From Odiellus spinosus (taxonomy: Eukaryota > Arthropoda > Arachnida > Opiliones > Phalangiidae): DNA of 64,000 nt. Position numbers and translations under genes: made by a program. The stretch's first letter is position 1, and the number at the start of each line of letters is the position of its first letter. This document shows, in pieces, positions 61,709 through 64,000 of the stretch. The stretch spans positions 17,114,501 to 17,178,500 of the forward strand of contig OY987226.1 of the NCBI GenBank assembly GCA_963920705.1. The letters are read 5' to 3'. The notes beneath the pieces were generated by a model. It ran no database searches. It had not been told where the DNA came from and was given only the letters and a program-made list of their open reading frames with translations.

Positions 61709-62363
61709 CTTTAATGCGGGGAAATTTTATCTTAAGATCAATTTTTAAATTGTATCGATTTTTAGCGATATAATTAAAGATCCCATGCGGTTTTTTGTTA
61801 GTCCAAGATGGCCAGAAGGTAATGGAAAGAATTTGACCTCGCGGAAGTTTATCATAGTTGGGTTAGAGTAATAATTTAAAAATGCAATCCAAATTTCAAA
61901 ATTGGGGCTAAAGGTGATTCTGAAGAAACATTATTGGTCGAAAAAAATCAGGGGTAATAAATTCCAATTTTAATTAAATTTGGATTAGTTTCGAGAAGAA
62001 TTATAATTAATTTGCATAAAAACAGCGGTTATTTCAAAGTATTATTTTAAAGTAGCAAACGATGTTATTACCATTTTGGCAACGTTGAATTCAAACGATT
62101 CGCTTTGTTAGTAATTAGTTATTTTGAAAATAGTACCATACGAAGATATCAAATCAAAACTTATAGATAGGCTAGAAGCGCTTCAAAACACCAAAAACAC
62201 AAAAACCATTTTGATAAACCCTCGAAATGTTATAGGTACAAAAACCACACAAAGATTAATCCATTTACTTATACGTGTTACGTAGCAATCGCAAAACCAG
62301 CGACCCAAAGTTTGTGAAATTAAAGGTTAATTTTAAAAGACTGATTTTCATGTGTTACATTAC
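61709..62363 (-). other. Intron B-C
   Basis: 655 bases, AT-rich, with no feature beyond splice signals. Confidence 0.7.
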
Positions 62364-62451
62364 CTTTGGATTTAATTTCAACAGAGTCTGGAAGATCTTT
62401 GCCGTGAAGTGAACCAGACTCGCTGCTAGTTTCCGCAGCTGATTCCGCTTC
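62364..62451 (-). CDS. Ank2: Exon B: small tail exon, EAESAAETSSESGSLHGKDL
   Basis: 88 bases, acceptor tatcattag and donor AAAG then gtaatg. It starts on a codon boundary and ends one base into the next codon, so it converts phase 0 to phase 1. It encodes EAESAAETSSESGSLHGKDL then PDSVEIKSK. It can join exon C (Gly) or exon D (Glu). It is the branch point between the short and long tails. Confidence 0.75.
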
Positions 62452-63970
62452 CTAATGATAGTGGATTAGTTACATTAGTTAACTAATAAAAACCACTCAT
62501 TTAAAAGTAAATCTTAGCTAAATAAAAATGATTGATCAAAAATATACCAAAATTGAGAATTATAACTTCAAAATGGTATACAGACAAAATCCCCAAAGAC
62601 ATTTTCCAAATATAGAACAAGGTCCATAATCTCTCAGTTCTGAATACAAAATCCCCCCACAAAAATACAATTCCTAATAAGAAGTATAAATTACCCGCAT
62701 TATATATAATATAGCCTAATTTTCAAAACTGAATAGTTAATTACCAGATTTTTTACGAGCATTTCGTACATTTTATTTAAGGGTGACACGCAGCTAAATC
62801 CTAATCTGAAGCGAGAGTAGTCGCGCTAAACCGCCAATTCATTTTAAACTTATTTCGATCATTTCGCGATAGTCCAGCGAATATTATGACCAAAACTATT
62901 TAATTACACATAACGTACGCTAAATATTACCGATTATCGTAAAATTGGCTTTAAGAGAGCGAGAAATGCTTCGAAAACCGAACTATACATCCGTTTACCG
63001 CCGGTGAAGAACTTACAAAAACAATCAGACTACGCTAATTAGCATAATTGTGTAGCCGGACTCGTGACGGACTTAAATTGATGGATTGTTTTAGAATAAA
63101 ACCTCTAAGTCTTACGAAAGTTCCAACCACGTAAAATGGTGCCTAACGGAAAATATAAAAATTCCCTATTGAGAAATCCGGAGGTTCCTTTTACTAATGT
63201 ATCTTTTAACCGAGCTTTCATGAACCAAAATTAACATACCTATTTTGTATCAAAGTAGCAAAAATATAGGTATTTATAGAACAAATTTACGAATTAAAGG
63301 TTTTTATAGGACCACATGGCAATTATAGGTATTATAGGTACCTTGAAAGCCCTGGTAAGGTCAAGTCAGGTCATAACAAAGGTTTAGAAATAAACTATTG
63401 ACTTAAACATTTCAAAGTAATTTATAAAAAATAAAATTGCATATTTGTGAGGATTTTGTCTCCATTTATATGTTGGGGGTAATTTGTTTTTCCTTTTTGC
63501 GAATTTTGTCTTTTTCCATAACTGGGCGGTTTTAGCAAGGGTGATTATGTCTTGGGGTATTTTGACTCAAATTATTATGTATTAATTATTATAATAATGC
63601 ATAGTAGTGCATATTATTTATGCACTACACCTTTATTATAGGGAATAGAGCCTCACACCCAAGATCTTCCTATAAGAATCTGTTTATCATCCCTTACTTA
63701 GCCTTTATGTTTTTTGGCTTTATATACCATCCCCTTTTGATACTGAGGATCTCATAAAGTTCTAACAAAATACATCAACCATAAGGGGGCGTTTAAAAAT
63801 GATGATTTTTAAAAGGGATCATCTCTAATGTGTGCAATGGAAGCTATATTCCCTTTAAACCATATCACTGGGAATTTTATGCGATTAGAAAACGTTTATG
63901 TATACAGTTAATTCAAAAAATGAGACTTGTTTTTGAAAAGCATGCTTCTTTTTTCGATTGTTAAACATAC
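62452..63970 (-). other. Intron A-B
   Basis: 1.5 kb, AT-rich. It contains a small hairpin at 63605-63629 and otherwise nothing I can name. Confidence 0.65.
63605..63629. repeat. Small perfect inverted repeat
   Basis: gtagtgcat, seven-base loop, atgcactac. It is a nine-base-pair stem in an AT-rich intron; significance unknown. Confidence 0.5.
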
Positions 63971-64000
63971 CTCGACGTCATTTAGCCTCTGCGTGATTTC
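63971..64000 (-). CDS. Ank2: Exon A: 3' end of an upstream exon (partial)
   Basis: The last ten codons before a donor GAG then gtatgt at 63969-63970, reading EITQRLNDVE in the frame that continues into exon B (phase 0). The rest of the exon lies beyond the window. It may be the end of, or just after, the death domain in an ankyrin, but ten residues cannot show this. Confidence 0.55.

Noticed and set aside
58959..64000. Ankyrin death domain or ZU5/UPA within the window
   Set aside because: No exon here shows the hydrophobic core pattern of these domains; they would have to lie beyond 64000.

Overview
The window is eukaryotic. It has AT-rich introns with TIR and TTAA-flanked elements, GT-AG splice sites, and very long open exons with no bacterial gene spacing. 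I read it as arthropod, probably insect, by inference from the gene. Everything I can support belongs to one gene on the minus strand, which runs from beyond position 64000 to beyond position 1. No second gene is supported.

In transcription order I place ten exons: A 63971-64000 (partial), B 62364-62451, C 60864-61708, D 59809-59934, E 58959-59174, F 48958-52799, G 47222 to about 48856, H 46490-46588, I 4975-41430 (giant) and J 1-2703 (partial). The A-B junction is phase 0. Every later junction I can place is phase 1: the upstream exon gives one base and the downstream exon gives two. B can therefore join C or D, E can join F, G or H, and so on, without shifting frame. C and F carry in-frame stops and look like alternative last exons. 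I appears to be an internal exon of about 36.5 kb that splices to J.

My best identification is the 3' half of an invertebrate giant ankyrin (Ank2/UNC-44 type), covering the alternatively spliced tails of L- and XL-like neuronal isoforms. This rests on exon architecture, tail composition and microtubule-type motifs. The diagnostic ankyrin repeats, ZU5/UPA and death domains would lie upstream, outside the window, and are not seen. Confidence is about 0.6 to 0.65; another giant cytoskeletal protein is the alternative.

Exon I encodes about 12,150 residues, mostly one repeat family: strand, DG turn, strand ending near ETKPD, turn, TYRT strand, DG turn, SFPAEE. I estimate 80 to 100 units. Nested in it are a near-identical array of 19 units of 192 bp, a 780-bp higher-order repeat in four copies, a 30-bp array of about 14 copies, hexapeptide SQPPR repeats, a Ser/Thr/Glu/Pro-rich spacer, two copies of a basic amphipathic patch, and a basic tail with SxIP-type motifs. 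The large introns hold two adjacent TTAA-flanked foldback elements, two other TIR elements, short tandem repeats and palindromic CRE-like octamers.
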